NCBI RefSeq assembly: GCF_025989125.1
Contig: NZ_JAPDNR010000001.1
Coordinates: forward strand, 806,001-870,000
DNA from: Chitinophaga nivalis
GTDB taxonomy: Bacteria > Bacteroidota > Bacteroidia > Chitinophagales > Chitinophagaceae
Direction of reading: 5' to 3'
Length of the DNA stretch: 64,000 nucleotides
In this document: positions 34,546-47,200 of the stretch, piece after piece
Numbering within the stretch: position 1 is the stretch's first letter
Layout of the letters: every line of letters begins with the position of its first letter
Program-made: the position numbers and the translations under genes
The notes under the pieces: generated by a model
The model's input: only the letters and a program-made list of their open reading frames with translations
Told to the model about the DNA's origin: nothing
Database searches by the model: none

Positions 34546-35028
34546 TTAATGATACACACGATAAGGCACAGTAATAGTTGGAACAATGGTACAATTTGAA
34601 ATAATATCATTTCTTCCATTAAAATTATAAAGGTCATCTAATGTATACTCATAAAAGAGTTGTACGTTTTCTCCTGAGTCATAATATGCAGCCAACGGAA
34701 TAATTACGGATTCTCCACTTTGAATTTTATGCCGGATAATATTTTCCCAGTTTATATCAGACAAGTAAGTGGTATTGGTTAACTGTTTAATCATCTTTTC
34801 CGGGGTGTGTTTAGACGTTTGGATGCTATCTACCTTATTATCTGTTGATAAGAAAATCCGTATAGCAAATAAAGATGTAACCTTCTTCAAGGATAAGTCC
34901 ATCGGGTATCTAAATTGTTTCTTGATGGCAAGTTCCAACTGCTGCTTTTCACTATTCTGCGCTTGGGTAGTAATTGAGCAACCAATCAGTAAAATAGAAA
35001 ATAAAAATATAGATTGTAATTTATTCAT
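34546..35028 (-). CDS. Secreted protein of unknown function
   Basis: 160 residues. A signal peptide (about 1-23, LFSILLIGCSITTQAQ) is present; the Cys could make it a lipoprotein but the context is not a clean lipobox. The mature part has a helix (EKQQLELAIKKQFRYP), a strand-rich middle, and a Tyr-rich end. No family is recognised. The gene is AT-rich like its neighbour and unlike the core genome. Confidence 0.7.
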   Translation of the reverse strand: MNKLQSIFLFSILLIGCSITTQAQNSEKQQLELAIKKQFRYPMDLSLKKVTSLFAIRIFLSTDNKVDSIQTSKHTPEKMIKQLTNTTYLSDINWENIIRHKIQSGESVIIPLAAYYDSGENVQLFYEYTLDDLYNFNGRNDIISNCTIVPTITVPYRVYH

Positions 35029-35192
35029 ATGCCAATTTTAAGTTTTTACTTGGTACAACGTGTCCCCGATTTGTGTGTTTTATTGTACTGAATCCCCTCT
35101 TAACAGGATATTATTGGCCACCGTTTGCAGTTAACTCACAAAGATTTTATTGCATCAGCATCAAGATAATGATGTACAATTTTCCGGAATAG

Positions 35193-35213
35193 CTTAAAGT
35201 TACTAACTTTAAG
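35193..35213. promoter_or_regulatory. 21-bp perfect palindrome upstream of the 7TM regulator
   Basis: CTTAAAGTTA and TAACTTTAAG flank a single C, centred 58 bp before the ATG at 35261. It has the size and symmetry of a dimer operator. It might also form a weak hairpin. Which protein binds is unknown; the HTH protein next door is one candidate. Confidence 0.55.
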
Positions 35214-35260
35214 GGCTGTACGGACTTTCCCGCTACCTGGATCCCGGATACCGCTTCCCA

Positions 35261-37057
35261 ATGAAATATTTATTCACGATATTGCTTTGCACGGTTGTAG
35301 CATGGCATACGCAGGCTGCTCACGTATTAACCAACAATCAGGTTTTAGAGATACATGCTTACGATGTATTAAAGGACAACCAGTACAGTTTCGGACAAAT
35401 ACGCACGGATACAACATTGCATTTTGAACCGAATCATGCATTCAGTGTGGCTGCAGGAGGTTATTACTGGATACGGCTGGCTATTACAAATCCTTATCCC
35501 AATACGGAGAGATATCAGCTTTCGCTGTCGTTACAGCTGAACTATACGCTTTATTCCCTGGATCGTACCAATGGAAGATGGCTGCAGCAGCAGGCCGGAC
35601 TGGCATCCGATCGCCGGCAACGCGATAAAGGCAGCATACCCTGTATTTTACCAGGAGGATCCACCACTACCCTCTATTTAAAAGTAGCCTTACAGGACGT
35701 ACAATCTTATCCCTATTTCATCAACCCTACTGTGATACTGGAAAAAAAACTATCACTTGATAGCCGGGAAAATTTTTTATGGTATTCCTGGATTATTGCT
35801 GGTGTGTTATTGGTCTGTTTCTCGTGTTATAATCTCTATGTCTATTTTCAGTTGCGGGATCCCATCTACCTGTATTATCTGATGATCCAGAGTGGCGCCA
35901 TGCTCTTTATCACTTCCTTCAAACATTTCTTTAACCTGTTTTTACCTGCAGGCATCTATCATATCCGGTTAAATGAAGACGGGTCAGCCTATACCTATGA
36001 TCTTAACGCTTTCTTTTTGCATATGGGTATGCTGATTATTCTCTTCGGTATTATACAATTAACCCGCCTCTATTTGCAAACCAGGGAACTGCTGCCATCC
36101 TGCGACCGGCTATTGCAATACCTCTGTTATGGGTTCGTTGTTTTTGAACTGGTACCGGCTACGGTCACTATTACCCGATTGTTTTATCTCGATAACTATA
36201 CGTTGTTGTTTGACAATATTTTTATTCTGCTGATTGCATTGATCATCATGGCGGTGTGTATAGTCGCTTACCGGCATCGGATACGGGCGGCCAAATATTT
36301 TTTGCTGGCCAATATAGTCCCCCTCTTCTTCGTGGCTGGTATTGCCATTTACTTTATCGTTTATTCGGCTCCCTCCTATCTGAATCATCAATCCCTGCTA
36401 CCGGAAATGGCTGTTTTCTCTCAGATATTCACTTTTGCGGTAGCCCTGATAGCCCGTATGGAAGTGGTTACCGGAGAGCTGAAAACCAAAGAACTGGAAA
36501 TAACCAGATTGGAAGCAGATATCGTGGAGGCGACCTATAAGTGTAAACTGATTGAACAGGAGAATGAACAGATAGTCCTCACCATCCGGGAGGAAAAGGA
36601 TAAAAATGATGTATTGCAACAGAAACTGGAAGCCAATCAGCGGGAGTTAGTCGGTAACAGTTTGTATATCCATCAGAAAAATAAATTACTGACAGACCTC
36701 AAACATCAACTACAGGATATTGACCAACTTTATCCACATATAAAGCATCCCGGTTTAAAAAGTATGAAGTCTTCCATCAATGAAGGCTTGTTCCTGGATG
36801 CAGAATGGGATAAGTTCAAACTGCATTTTGAACAGGTGCATCCCCGTTTCTTTGAAGACCTGCTGCTGGCCCATCCTGCTTTAACCCGGAATGAAATGCG
36901 CTTATATGCCTATTTTCATATTCAGTTATCTACCAAGGAAATTGCCACTTTACTTAATATTGCTCCGGCCAGTGTGAGGCAGGCCAAAGCTCGGCTAAAC
37001 AAAAAGATGAACACCCAGACCCCGGACACCCTGCTTGCTCCGGATGAAGACCTGTAA
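35261..37057 (+). CDS. 7TM-DISM one-component regulator with C-terminal HTH
   Basis: 598 residues. Signal peptide (1-20), periplasmic 7TMR-DISMED2-type jelly-roll (about 30-160), seven membrane segments (about 178-390; LLVCFSCYNLYVYFQLRDP is typical of 7TMR-DISM), a coiled coil (about 400-480; KTKELEITRLEADIVEATYK), and a C-terminal helix-turn-helix (about 545-590; LSTKEIATLLNIAPASVRQA, then RLNKKM). Members sense carbohydrates outside and pass the signal inward. There is no kinase or cyclase domain, so it probably acts on DNA directly from the membrane. It lies upstream of porP/sprF and the giant surface protein on the same strand, which may be its targets. Confidence 0.85.
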   Translation: MKYLFTILLCTVVAWHTQAAHVLTNNQVLEIHAYDVLKDNQYSFGQIRTDTTLHFEPNHAFSVAAGGYYWIRLAITNPYPNTERYQLSLSLQLNYTLYSLDRTNGRWLQQQAGLASDRRQRDKGSIPCILPGGSTTTLYLKVALQDVQSYPYFINPTVILEKKLSLDSRENFLWYSWIIAGVLLVCFSCYNLYVYFQLRDPIYLYYLMIQSGAMLFITSFKHFFNLFLPAGIYHIRLNEDGSAYTYDLNAFFLHMGMLIILFGIIQLTRLYLQTRELLPSCDRLLQYLCYGFVVFELVPATVTITRLFYLDNYTLLFDNIFILLIALIIMAVCIVAYRHRIRAAKYFLLANIVPLFFVAGIAIYFIVYSAPSYLNHQSLLPEMAVFSQIFTFAVALIARMEVVTGELKTKELEITRLEADIVEATYKCKLIEQENEQIVLTIREEKDKNDVLQQKLEANQRELVGNSLYIHQKNKLLTDLKHQLQDIDQLYPHIKHPGLKSMKSSINEGLFLDAEWDKFKLHFEQVHPRFFEDLLLAHPALTRNEMRLYAYFHIQLSTKEIATLLNIAPASVRQAKARLNKKMNTQTPDTLLAPDEDL

Positions 37058-37138
37058 AACAAAATGTAGCATAATTATCTTATTACTAATTGATTATACA
37101 TATAACACCCCTGTTTCATTCCTGACAAATTTTGACAT

Positions 37139-37157
37139 GTATACACTTTGTATACAC
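37139..37157. promoter_or_regulatory. 19-bp dyad upstream of porP/sprF
   Basis: TGTATAC and GTATACA flank ACTTT, 135 bp before the porP/sprF ATG. A possible operator; the sequence differs from the palindrome at 35193-35213, so a shared protein is not implied. Confidence 0.4.
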
Positions 37158-37291
37158 CTGTTATTGGTTTTTTAATGCCGGATATGCTCTCTTTGACCCC
37201 TGGAAGTCTGGCCTGCTAACAGCTATTCATCACCCACAAAATATTCTTGTGAGCCTGTTAGTACAACCGGCTAAAAATGAACCAATAAGAG

Positions 37292-38212
37292 ATGATGTAT
37301 AACAATCCCTATATCCGCTTTTTATACCTGTCCGCTTTTTTTCTGTTATCGATGAGGGGCACAGCGCAAACACTCAGTAATACCCCTGCATTACTGGAAC
37401 CTTCCGGTATGCAATATTTCCAAAATCAATACCTGGCTAATCCTGCGACGGCAGGCATAGATACCGGGCTGCATGTAACGGCGGCCTACCGCAGTCAGTG
37501 GAAAGGTATTGATGGGGCGCCGGTCACGAAATTTATGTCGGCCGACGGGAACATTATGAACCGGGTAGGTACGGGGATACGTGTATTCAATGACGTAGCA
37601 GGGCTGCTGACCCGTACCCGGATCGCGCTCTCCTATGCCTATCATCTTCCCTTAAACGGAAAAGGAAAACAATTAAGCCTGGGACTTTCCCTGGCGTTGC
37701 AGATGCAGCGTTTAAACCTTAAAGAGTTGAATGGTGATGCCAGCGATCCTTCCATTGGGGCATTCAACCGGCGGGACGATTATTTTGAAGGAGAATTCGG
37801 AGCAGCATACACTGATGGCCGATGGTCTATCCAGGGAACGATCCCCAATATACGGGGATTGCTTAAAGGAGATCATAACACGGTGGACGGCGGTAATGTA
37901 TTCTTCGCGGCAACATCTTACCGGTTTACACCCGCTGATGCAGCTATCACCAGTGTGGAGCCTAAAATATGTTTCCGCGGTGTAAGGGGGTATGACAATA
38001 TTGTCGATATCGGTGTAAAGATGGCATTGCTGCATAACGTTGCCCATGTAATGGCGATGTACCATACTTCTAAGAGTATTACCGCCGGCCTCGGCGTGAA
38101 CATAAAGGAAACACTCGATATCAGCCTGCTATACACAGCCCAGACCGGAGGAATCGGTACGCACGTAAACGGCGCCTTTGAAGTAGGCGCTACCCTGCAC
38201 CTGTTCCGCTAA
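37292..38212 (+). CDS. PorP/SprF family T9SS outer-membrane protein
   Basis: 306 residues. A signal peptide (about 1-25, ending STQ-like MRGTAQ) is followed by a beta-barrel with the family opening MQYFQNQYLANPATAGID and SQWKGIDGAP; FGAAYTDGRWSIQGTIPN and YHTSKSITAGLGVNI lie later. SprF-like proteins are needed to secrete or hold partner proteins that carry type B C-terminal domains, and they are usually encoded next to them. Here the partner is the giant protein 65 bases downstream, which has such a domain. No separate promoter is seen for the latter. Confidence 0.9.
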   Translation: MMYNNPYIRFLYLSAFFLLSMRGTAQTLSNTPALLEPSGMQYFQNQYLANPATAGIDTGLHVTAAYRSQWKGIDGAPVTKFMSADGNIMNRVGTGIRVFNDVAGLLTRTRIALSYAYHLPLNGKGKQLSLGLSLALQMQRLNLKELNGDASDPSIGAFNRRDDYFEGEFGAAYTDGRWSIQGTIPNIRGLLKGDHNTVDGGNVFFAATSYRFTPADAAITSVEPKICFRGVRGYDNIVDIGVKMALLHNVAHVMAMYHTSKSITAGLGVNIKETLDISLLYTAQTGGIGTHVNGAFEVGATLHLFR

Positions 38213-38277
38213 GCGTACAACATCACATAATATCCCTATCTCTTTTCAGCCGTTCTTCCCGGCAATAACAAATATAT

Positions 38278-41200
38278 ATGAAGACATATTTACGCCGTTA
38301 TCTTACCTTATCTCTCCTTATACTGACTGCCCTGGCGGCGAAAGCCTCACCGCACCGGCTGACGGCAGCAGCGAAGGATACGAAGCCTGGCACGGGAAGG
38401 GCCGGTTTTAATGTAGCCTTATCCACTACTGCTTCCACTATTGTCGCAAACATACCATTTGATATCAACATTGATTTTTCGGAGCAGATAAATGTGGTGA
38501 CAGCACAAGCGTTTACCGTAACAAATGGCTCCGTTACCCGCATAAAGTACATCTATGGTACAAGAGCTATCATCACCGTAGTACCTAATGGCAGCGGTTT
38601 ATTCTCCATATATGTGCCGGCTAACAAAATTACCAGTCCGAATGGTTATGGTAATATTTCATCCAACCAGCTAAAGATGAACATCACGGCCGCTCCTTAT
38701 GTATCGATCGTGTTTTTGCCGGCTCCCCGCAACTATAAGCTGGGAGAGCGGGTTGATTTTACGCTGAGGTTCACGGAGAATGTAACGGTAACGGGTACAC
38801 CTTATGTGCCGGTTGCGGTTGGCGCCCTTACCAGAAAGGCTGTTTATAGAAGTGGTTCCGGAACCAATGACCTCATCTTCAGTTATACGGTAGCAGAAGA
38901 TGATCTTGCGAATGAGCTGACCCTCAGCAATAACCTGGAGATGGACGGAGGCGCCATTAAAAATGCAGGGGGAAAAGATGTAGCACTGACTTTCTCTTAT
39001 AATATCCCGTCCCTGCAATTGAGATCTGGTGTAAATGGTGTGCAGCCAAAGGCTACCTGTTCAGGGGCAACTGCCAGTAACAGCAGAACAGCCACTGTGA
39101 CGCTTACTTTCAATGAAACCATCTCCGGCCTGACGACTGATGACTTTCAACTGGATGGTGTGCCTGGTACCGTAGTGGAGAGTATTGGGTTTACACCCCC
39201 CTTTGGTTATGTTATTGTACTAAAAGTACCGTCACCGGCAACAGGCACGCTCACCTTCCGTTTACCTGCGAATAAAGTGGTTAATACAGCGGGTAATGGT
39301 AATAAGGCCTCAGATCCGTTGCTGCTGACAGTGAATAATACTGTGTTGGAAGTAACTGGTGTGGAGGTGCCGGCAGCGCGCAACTATACTACCGGTGATC
39401 AGATTTTTTTTAAGGTGAATTTTTCTGATAACGTAATAGTCAACCAGGTTGGCAGTGCCCCTTACCTGCCTGTTACCATTGGCGCAAAACAGGTACAGGT
39501 GGCTTATCATACAGGATCTGGCGGGGACAATATCCTTTTCAGCTATATAATACAACCGGGAGACAAAGATATCGATGGTATAGAAGTGGGACCAGCCTTG
39601 CTGGTTGCCCCGGCTGCCATACAACATGCTTCGGGCGTACAGGCCTTGCCTGCCTTACACCAGGTAGCTGATACAAGACAGGTACAGGTGAATGCCACGC
39701 AGCCCCAGGTAGACCTTTCAGGTCCGGGATATACCATCGTGAAAGGCCCCTTTACGGTATTGGCTGTTTTTAGTGAAGATGTAACGGGATTTACGGCATC
39801 AGATGTTGTATTAACCAATGCTACTGCTGTTATCACGCCGGAATCTGATGTCCGTAACTATTTTATTGAGATCACGCCAATAGATGATGGACCTGTAAGT
39901 GTTTCTATTCCGGCAGATGTAGCCTTTAACAATGGTCCTAATGGGAATACAGCTTCTATCCAGATTGATGTAGTGGCAGATCTCACACCACCTGTTATTA
40001 CGCAGGTGGATATTCCGGCTGCAGGAAAATATGGTACCACCAATACCCTGGACTTTACCCTGCACTTCAGTGAAGATGTGGTCTTGCGGCAACAGGGAGG
40101 AACTCCCTATCTGAATATAGGCATTGGCGGCAAAACCGTTGCTGCCAACCTAACCGCTTATGACAACAACACCATGACTTTTAGTTATCCCATTCAGGAT
40201 GGAGACGTGGATATGGATGGTATTGCGTTGGAGAATAATCTTATCCTGGGAGGCGCGCGGATACAAGATAATGGTGGTAATAAGGCTGATCTTAAATTAC
40301 CGGTGGTTGATCCGGCTGGTATATTGATCAATACTGTACGGCCTTCGGTAGTATTATCCACGACCGCTCCGGCGCTTATCAATAATCCATTCACCGTATT
40401 GGCTGATTTTAGTGAAGCCGTAACCGGACTTACAGCGGCCAGCTTTCTGTTAACCAACTGCTATGTGGATAACGTGACAACGAGTGATAATATTCATTAC
40501 GTAGTGGAGGTATCGGGCCAAACGAATGGAGCGGTACAAATATCCCTGCCGCAGGATGCGGCTGTAAACAGTTTTTCAACTGGTAATACGGCATCGAATA
40601 CACTGAGCTTCACAGCGGACTACCGGGATCCCAAGCCGGTAACACTGGATCTGCCTTTGAGTAAAACGTATGGAGCGGGTAGTACTTTGTTATTTAAGCT
40701 ACATTTTAATGAACCGGTAGTCGTTGCCAGTAGCGGTACGCCTTATCTGGCAATTAATTTGGAAGGGAAAACTGTTCCTGCACTTTATACAGGCGGCAGT
40801 GGTACTAATGCACTAACATTCACTTATACCACCCAGTATGGCGACCAGGCGTTGAGTGGTATATCATTGGGTACAGGTTTTTCTTTTGGTGGCGGACTTG
40901 TTCAGGATCTTGCAGGCAACATCGCTGTTACGAAGCTGCCTGTCAATAATCCGGGAGGGATTGTGATAAACACCATACGGCCTACTGTTACATTATCAGC
41001 TGTGTGGCCGCTTATACTGAAAGATCCCTTTACTATAAAAGCTGTTTTCAGTGAAGTAGTCACCGGATTTACCGCGGCAGATTTAAGTCTGGTAAATGCC
41101 ACTGCTGACCAATTACAAACAATAGACAACATTACCTACACGATGGTAGTTACACCATCGGCCAGTGGGGCTGTAAGTATCGCAGTACCTGCAGATGCTG

Positions 41201-44200
41201 CTGTGAATGGATTGTTAAATGGTAATAGTGCTTCCAATCAGCTTAGTGGTATGGCGGATATAACACCTCCGCAGATAACAAGTGTAGACGTGCCTGCCAA
41301 CGGGTATCATCATGCCGGCCATACGCTGTCTTTTACGGTACATTATAGTGAAGTGGTGGAAGTAAATACCCTGAACGGGGTGCCTTATCTCGCGGTGAAT
41401 ATGCAGGGTACTACCGTACGCGCTATGTATACCAGTGGTTTCGGTACCAATGCGCTTACTTTCAGTTATACGATTCAGCCGGGCGATATGGATATGGATG
41501 GTATTGCACCGGACACGCAGTTGTCATTAAATGGTGCTGTTATTAATGATGTCGCCGGTAACCTGGCGCCATCTGCGCTGAATAATGTGCCGGCTACAAC
41601 AGGTGTATTTGTAAATACCGAACATCCGACGGTAACATTGTCTGCTTCAGCGGCGTCTCCTGTTAATACAGCTTTCACCGTAACTGCGGTGTTCAGTGAA
41701 GTGGTAACCGGACTATCATCAAGTGATTTTACTGTGTCAAATGCAACGTTAAGCAACCTGCAGACAACTGATTATATTACCTATACGATACAGGTTTCGC
41801 CCGCTGGCGATGGTGCGATCAATATTTTCTTGCCGGCGGATGTAGCCGTGAATATTGGTAATAATGGTAATACAGCGGCTAATTCCCTTCATCTCTTTGC
41901 TGATGTCACTGCACCTGTTGTCGGGCAGGTGTTTGTACCTGTCAGTGGCTATTACAACGCGACAGGGGTGTTGGACTTCATCGTTTGGTTTAGTGAACAG
42001 GTAACGGTTAATACAGGAGGTGGAACGCCGTCACTTGATATAACTATTGGTGGAGCTGTCGTAAAAGCACTTTACAAGAGTGGAGCAGGTACAAACAGTT
42101 TGTCATTCAGCTATGCGGTGCAGCCAGGAGATATGGATATGGATGGTATTGTATTAGCGGCGCAATTGACATTAAATGGTGGTGCTATTGTTGATGTGGC
42201 AGGTAATGCAGCCATACTTACATTGAATAGTGTGGGTAATACCAATAACGTTTTCGTGAATACAGTACATCCTGCAGTAACATTATCCACTACTGCGGTA
42301 TCCCCTGTTAATAGGGTGTTCACAGTAAGTGCGGTGTTCAGTGAAGTGGTAACGGGATTATCATTAAGTGATTTTACGGCGTTAAATGCGTCGTTAAGTA
42401 ACCTGCAGACGACCGATGATATTACTTACACATTAGAGGTAACGCCTGTTGCCAGTGGATTGATAAACATATTCTTACCGGCGGATGTGGCGGAAAATAT
42501 AGGACACAATGGTAATACCGCGGCGAATACGCTGCAATTAGCTGCGGATGTTACTGCACCTGTTGTTACAGCCGTACACGTGCCAGCTAATGGCTATTAT
42601 AATGTAACCAGGCCGCTGAACTTCTCTGTAGAGTTTAGTGAACCGGTAACGGTTAGTGGTACGCCATCATTTGAGATAACTGTAGGCAACGTTGTTGTGA
42701 ATGCCCTTTACAATGGCGGTTCAGGTACAAACAGCTTGTCATTCAGCTATGCGGTGCAGCCGGGAGATATGGACCTGAATGGGATTGAATTGTCTGCACT
42801 GTTGTCTTTAAATGGGGGTAGTATTGTTGATGTGGCAGGGAATGCCGCCCTACTCACCTTGAATAATGCCGGTAATACCAGTGGTATTTTCGTGAGTACA
42901 GTACATCCGACCGTAACGTTATCTGCCAGCCCCGCGTCTCCTGCCAGTAGTTTTATCATGAACGTAACTTTCAGTGAAGACATTAAAGGAATATCGTTAA
43001 GTGACTTTACGGTTTCAAATGCTACTTTAAGTGACCTGCAAACTAAAGATAACATTAAGTACACGGTACAGGTAACGCCTGCCGCCGACGGTTTGGTAAG
43101 TATCTCCTTACCGGCCAATGTGGTGGAAAACACAGGTGGTAACGGTAATGCGGCTTCCAACCAGTTGCAATTAACTGCCGATATCACTGCGCCGGTTGTT
43201 ACACAGGTAGGGGTTCCTGCCGATGGCTATTACAACGCGGCAAAGGCGTTGAACTTCTCTGTTCAGTTTAGTGAGCCGGTAACGGTGAATATAGGTGGCG
43301 GTAGCAGACCATACCTGGACGTAACGATTGGAAAGTCTGTCGTGAAAGCCTTTTACAATAGCGGATCGGGTACAAACAGCTTGTCGTTTAGCTATACAAT
43401 ACAACCGGGAGATATGGACCTGGACGGTATTGCCTTGTCTGCGATGTTGTCATTAAATGGTGGTAGAATTGTTGATGTGGTGGGTAATGTGCCTGTCCTC
43501 ACGTTGAATAATGTGGGTAATACCAATAACATCTTTGTGAATACAGGATCTCCGGTAGTAACCTTATCTACTACTGCGGTATCCCCTGTCAATACCGCTT
43601 TCACGGTAAGTGCGGTGTTCAGCGAACTGGTGACCGGATTATCAGCTGGTGATTTTAATGCATCGAATGCCACTTTAAGTAATCTGCAAACAACCGATGG
43701 TATTACTTATACCCTGTTGGTAACTCCTGCCGGGGATGGTGTGGTGAGTATATCCTTACCCGCAGGTGCTGCAGAGAACACAGGTGGTAATGGTAATACC
43801 AGCTCCAATCAGCTGCAGTTAAATGTGGATGTTACCGCACCTGTTGTTACGCAGGTACAGGTGCCTGCCAATGGTTATTATAACGAAGCAAAGGTGTTAA
43901 CTTTCTCCGTTCAGTATAGTGAGCCGGTAATCGTGGATACGGGAGGTGGTACGCCATCTCTTGATATCATTATAGGTGCATCTTCTGTGAAGGCCCTTTA
44001 TAGTGGTGGTGGTACGAATAGCTTGTCGTTTAGTTATACAGTACAGCCAGGAGATATGGATATAGACGGTATTGCCTTGCCTGCGGCGTTGTCATTAAAT
44101 GGCGGAAGGATTGTTGATCTGGCCGGTAATGCAGCTGTACGCACGTTGAATAACGTGGGAAGTACCAATGGTGTCTTCGTAAATACGGCGCATCCGACCG

Positions 44201-47200
44201 TCACATTATCTACTACGGCGGCGTCTCCTGTTAATGTGGCTTTCACCGTAAGTGCTGTTTTCAGCGAAACCGTAACCGGACTGTCTGCTAATGATTTCAT
44301 AGCATCGAACGCCACTTTAGGTAACCCGCAAACTGCCGATAACATTACTTATACCTTGTTGGTAACGCCCTCCGGCGATGGGCTGGTAAGCATTTCCTTA
44401 CCGGCGGATGTAGTGGTGAATGTTGCTGGTAATGGTAATACGGCGGCCAATACACTACAATTAACTGCCGATGTTACCGCACCGGTTATTACACAGGTAC
44501 AGGTACCTGCCAATGGTTATTATAACGAAGCAAAGGTGTTAACTTTCTCCGTTCAGTATAGTGAGCCGGTAATCGTGCATACGGGAGGCGGTACGCCATC
44601 TCTTGAGATCATTATTGGCGCATCTGCTGTGAAGGCCCTTTATACCAGCGGTACTGGTACGAATAACTTGTCGTTTAGCTATACAGTACAGCCGGGAGAT
44701 ATGGATATGAATGGTATTGCACTGGCAACACAGTTGTCATTAAATGGGGGAACTATTGTTGATATGGCTGGTAATGCAGCTGGACTCACGTTGAATAATG
44801 TGGGAAGTACCAATGGTATCTTAGTGAATACGGCACATCCGACAGTAACGTTATCTACTACGGCAGTATCTCCTGTTAAAACTGCTTTCGACATAAATGT
44901 GATATTCAGCGAAGCCGTTACAGGATTATCATTAACTGATTTTACTGTTGGTAATGCCACTTTAAGTAATCTGCACCCGATCGATAATATTACCTATACT
45001 GTAATGGTAACGCCGATCAGTGATGGCCCGGTTAGCGTATCGTTACCAGCGGATGTAGTCGTAAACATTGGTAATAATGGCAATACTGCTTCCAATTCGC
45101 TTCAATTAACCGCGGATGTAACGGTACCCGTTGTTACACAGGTACAGGTGCCTGCCAATGGTTATTATAATGCAGGTAAGGTGTTAACTTTCTCTGTTCA
45201 ATATAGTGAGCCGGTAATCGTTCAGACTGGAGGCGGTACGCCATCGCTGGCGATAACGATGGGCGGATCCGTCGTGAAAGCACTTTATACGGGTGGTTCG
45301 GGAACGCATGACCTCTCATTTAGCTATACAGTACAACCAGGCGACCTGGATATGGATGGTATTGCACTGGCGACACAATTGACATTAAATGGCGGTACTA
45401 TTGCTGATATGACGGGCAATGTAGCCCTACTCACCTTGAATAATGTGGGTAATACGAATGGTATTTTCGTAAATGCGGTGCATCCAACCGTAGCGTTATC
45501 TACAGCTGCAGTATCTCCTGTCAAAGGTGCTTTCACTGTAAATGTGGTATTCAGCGAAGCCGTTACCGGATTATCAGTAGGTGATTTTATAGTGTCCACA
45601 AATACGACTTTGAGTAATCTGCAAACAACCGATCGTATTATTTACACATTGCAGGTAACGCCAGGCGCTGATGGTTTGATTAACCTCTCCTTACCGGCAA
45701 ATGCAGCGGAGAACATCGGTAGTAATGGTAATACTGCTTCTAATGCACTTAAACTAACCGTTGATATGACCACTCCTGTTGTTACACGGGTACAGGTGCC
45801 GGCTAATGGTTATTATAATGTGGCGAAGGTGTTAACTTTCGCTGTCCAATATAATAAGCCGGTAATTGTTTATACGGGAGGAGGTACACCATCGCTGGCG
45901 ATAACGATGGGCAGATCCGTTGTGAAAGCGCTTTATAGTAGCGGATCAGGAACGAATAGCCTTTTATTTAGCTACACGGTACAACCGGGCGACCTGGATA
46001 TGGATGGCATTGTATTGGGAACACAGTTGTCATTGAACGGTGGTGCGATCAGTGATGCTGCGGGCAATGTAGCGGGACTCACCTTGAATAATGCAGGTAA
46101 TACCAATAACATTTTTGTGAATACCGTACATCCGGCAGTAACGTTGTCTACTACTGCGGTATCCCCTGTCAATGCTCCTTTCACGGTAAGTATAGTTTTC
46201 AGTGAAGCAATAACCGGATTATCATTAACTGATTTTACGGTTTCAAATGCGACTTTGAGTAATCTGCAAACAACCGATCGTATTATTTACACAGTACAGG
46301 TAACGCCGGCCACTGATGGTTTGGTGAGCATCTCCTTACCGGCAGATGTAGTGGAAAACATCGGTAGTAATGGTAATACAGCTTCTAATGTACTTAAACT
46401 AACCGCAGATATGACCGCTCCTGTTGTTACACAGGTACAGGTGCCGGCTAATGGTTATTACAACGCCGGCAAGGTGCTGACCTTCTCTGTTCAATATAGT
46501 GAGCCGGTAATTGTTCATACGGGAGGAGGTACGCCATCGCTGGATATTGTTATCGGTAGTGCTGTTGTGAAGGCTGTTTACAGCAGTGGTTCGGGTACGA
46601 ATAACCTCTTATTCAGTTACACGGTACAACCGGGTGACATAGATATGAACGGAATTGCATTGGGGGCATTAAATGGCGGTACTATTGTTGATATAGCCGG
46701 TAATGCAGCATCACGCACCCTGAATAACGTGGGTAATACCAGTGGTGTATTTGTGAATACCGCGCATCCGGCAGTAACGTTAACTACTACTGCGGTATCT
46801 CCTGTCAATAAAACATTCGCTGTAAATGCGACTTTCAGTGAAGTCGTAACAGGGCTTTCGTTCAATGATTTTGTGGTTTCAAATGCTACGTTGAGTAAAC
46901 TGCAGACGACTGATAATATCACCTACACGGTATTGGTAACGCCAACTGCCGATGGTTTGGTCAATGTATCGTTACCGGCAGATGTGGCCGTGAATATTGG
47001 TGGTAATGGTAATACGGCAGCTAATACGCTTCAATTAACCGCAGACGTCACTGCTCCGGTTGTGACGCAGGTGCAGGTGCCGGCTAATGGCTATTACAAT
47101 GTGGGCAAGGTGCTGAATTTTTCCGTCCAATATAGTGAGCCGGTAACGGTTCATATGGGAGGTGGTGTACCATCACTGAATATCAACCTGGGTAGCGCAG

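Noticed and set aside
33135..35240. Genomic island integrated at the tRNA 3' end
   Set aside because: The tRNA keeps its own terminator, no repeat of its 3' end was found beyond the islet, and there is no integrase gene.
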